From Candidatus Zixiibacteriota bacterium (GTDB lineage: Bacteria; Zixibacteria; MSB-5A5; GN15; FEB-12), in the NCBI GenBank assembly GCA_016213305.1, contig JACRAV010000015.1, positions 1-6,258 of the forward strand: a DNA stretch of 6,258 nt, in the 5' to 3' direction. The notes below the pieces were generated by a model. The model made no database searches. It saw only the letters and a program-made list of their open reading frames with translations, and was not told where the DNA came from. This document shows, piece after piece, positions 5,357-6,258 of the stretch. Each line of letters begins with the position of its first letter. The first letter of the stretch is position 1. Position numbers and translations under genes: made by a program.

Positions 5357-6258
5357 TTAGTAGCGTGCCACCTTGACGATGACCGATGGAAAAACATGCA
5401 CTTCATTGCCCATGAGGGTCGATGTTGCATTAACCATAGAGAACCCTACAGAATTCGCCGAGTAGGAGTTATCGGTGGGCAGACTACCAGAAAACGCGAC
5501 CAGCGGAAAATTAGTCTTGGTTGTCAAGCGATTGGCCGGTTCACACGAAATGAACACCGTACCCAGATTGTTTGTGGGTGTCGGCAGGACCGTCAGCGAA
5601 CTGATACCCAGCTTATTTTGCAACTCCGTGGTGTTCAGAAAGTCCTCGCCCGGGAAGGGGGGCAAATAGCTGTTCAGAGCAAACGGATTTCCGTCGTCGT
5701 CGGGTCCGCCTATATTCGAAAATGTGCCGGTGGATACAATACCGCTGTCGGTGCCGGGCAACCAATCCCGATAGTAGGTTTTAGACTTCCATGCAGTTGG
5801 AGTCATGGGATAAATCGAGTCGCCGGTCGAAATGTTGGGCGAGGCCAACCAGCCACAGTACTTCCACCCCCACTCGCTGATGATCGGCAATCCGAAATCA
5901 TCCTGGCTGAAGATATCCAGTTGGACCGAGTTGGCCTCGGTGGCATAGGTGAACTTCAGCCGACGCTTGGTATAAGGCAGGGTGGTGTCCTTACGGCTGA
6001 TGACGTCGTAGAGAACCCGCGTGTGCATAAAAGAGTCCCGGTTCAAAATCAGCGTGTCGTTCGGAAAGAGAATTCGGACCGTCTCGGTTCGGATGTTGGT
6101 GATGGAATAGGGGTACTCCCGGGTTAGTGATTCGATATTACAAATGGTCGGCGGGTTTCCACAGTAGTATGGTTTCATCGTATCAAGAGCGGTGGTATCT
6201 ACCGTCAGCCCGGTGGTATCCGGAAAATTCATCACCACCGTCCGGTAACTCGCGAACC
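5357..6258 (-). CDS. Unrecognised, probably exported beta-rich protein, C-terminal part (5' end outside window)
   Basis: The frame is open to the window edge. A GTG and an ATG near 6230-6238 are available as starts, but open coding sequence continues upstream of them, so the gene is probably longer and any signal peptide is out of view. About 300 residues are visible. Composition is rich in Ser, Thr, Asn, Tyr and Pro with alternating hydrophobics and no membrane segment, typical of secreted or surface beta-sandwich proteins. Numbering from the GTG at 6238, visible landmarks are four Cys (26, 33, 128, 232), EWGWKYCGWLASP (122-134), STGTF (169-173), an acidic GGPDDDGNPF (177-186), PPFPGEDF (193-200) and GTVFISCEPAN (226-236). 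The WKYxGWL...STGTF...GTVxISxEP order faintly recalls the C-terminal domain of RskA-type anti-sigma factors (YQLW...SAGTF...VTLEP); this is a loose resemblance only. Base composition is lower in GC than the kinases: 32 of 60 in 5881-5940 against 38 of 60 in 2101-2160. It has its own strong terminator. The function is unknown. Confidence 0.8.
   Translation of the reverse strand, partial: FASYRTVVMNFPDTTGLTVDTTALDTMKPYYCGNPPTICNIESLTREYPYSITNIRTETVRILFPNDTLILNRDSFMHTRVLYDVISRKDTTLPYTKRRLKFTYATEANSVQLDIFSQDDFGLPIISEWGWKYCGWLASPNISTGDSIYPMTPTAWKSKTYYRDWLPGTDSGIVSTGTFSNIGGPDDDGNPFALNSYLPPFPGEDFLNTTELQNKLGISSLTVLPTPTNNLGTVFISCEPANRLTTKTNFPLVAFSGSLPTDNSYSANSVGFSMVNATSTLMGNEVHVFPSVIVKVARY

Noticed and set aside
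5339..6127. 262-codon open frame on the plus strand, antisense to the terminal gene
   Set aside because: Its start abuts the terminator and its translation has a shadow-like composition (rich in Gly, Arg, Gln and Val with no recognisable motif). The minus-strand frame is open to the window edge, has protein-like composition and ends just before a terminator oriented for it.
1..6258. CRISPR array, insertion sequence, prophage or toxin-antitoxin system
   Set aside because: No regularly spaced direct repeats, transposase, integrase or toxin-like frames were seen.

Overview
The window looks bacterial, moderately GC-rich and tightly packed. It shows the 3' end of one metabolic gene, a pair of membrane sensor histidine kinases, about 480 bases of structured non-coding DNA, and the 3' end of an unrecognised, probably exported protein. 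A eukaryotic-type (Si-type) citrate synthase next to large PAS-containing sensor kinases fits lineages such as deltaproteobacteria or FCB-group candidate phyla (Zixibacteria, for example). This is inference: there is no rRNA or other phylogenetic marker in view.

Layout. Positions 2-820 (+) hold the C-terminal part of citrate synthase with all its active-site residues, followed by a strong intrinsic terminator (844-874). Converging on it are two minus-strand kinase genes read in the order 2947-4872 then 877-2901. They are separated by 45 bases and probably form one operon. Both have two membrane segments around an extracytoplasmic sensor, a PAS domain, a HisKA dimerisation/phosphoacceptor domain and a complete HATPase_c domain. 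Their sensor regions differ, and only the first gene of the pair has a HAMP domain. No response regulator is in the window.

Positions 4873-5356 contain no convincing protein gene but are not featureless. Next to the kinase genes are a good Shine-Dalgarno site and a possible promoter. Further out is a nested inverted-repeat structure (4930-5035) that, read on the minus strand, ends in an 11-bp stem followed by a T run. At the far end is a bidirectional terminator (5301-5332) for the next gene. The stretch between the two hairpins could encode a small RNA or be the long leader of the kinase operon.

Positions 5357-6258 (-) hold the last 300 or so residues of a protein I do not recognise. It is rich in Ser/Thr/Tyr/Asn and beta-strand-like, and lower in GC than the kinase genes. 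Its start lies beyond the window.

How the genes work together: the two kinases plausibly sense different extracellular or membrane signals and feed a shared or separate response regulator encoded elsewhere. Citrate synthase and the terminal protein gene are neighbours, with no sequence evidence that they share the kinases' function.
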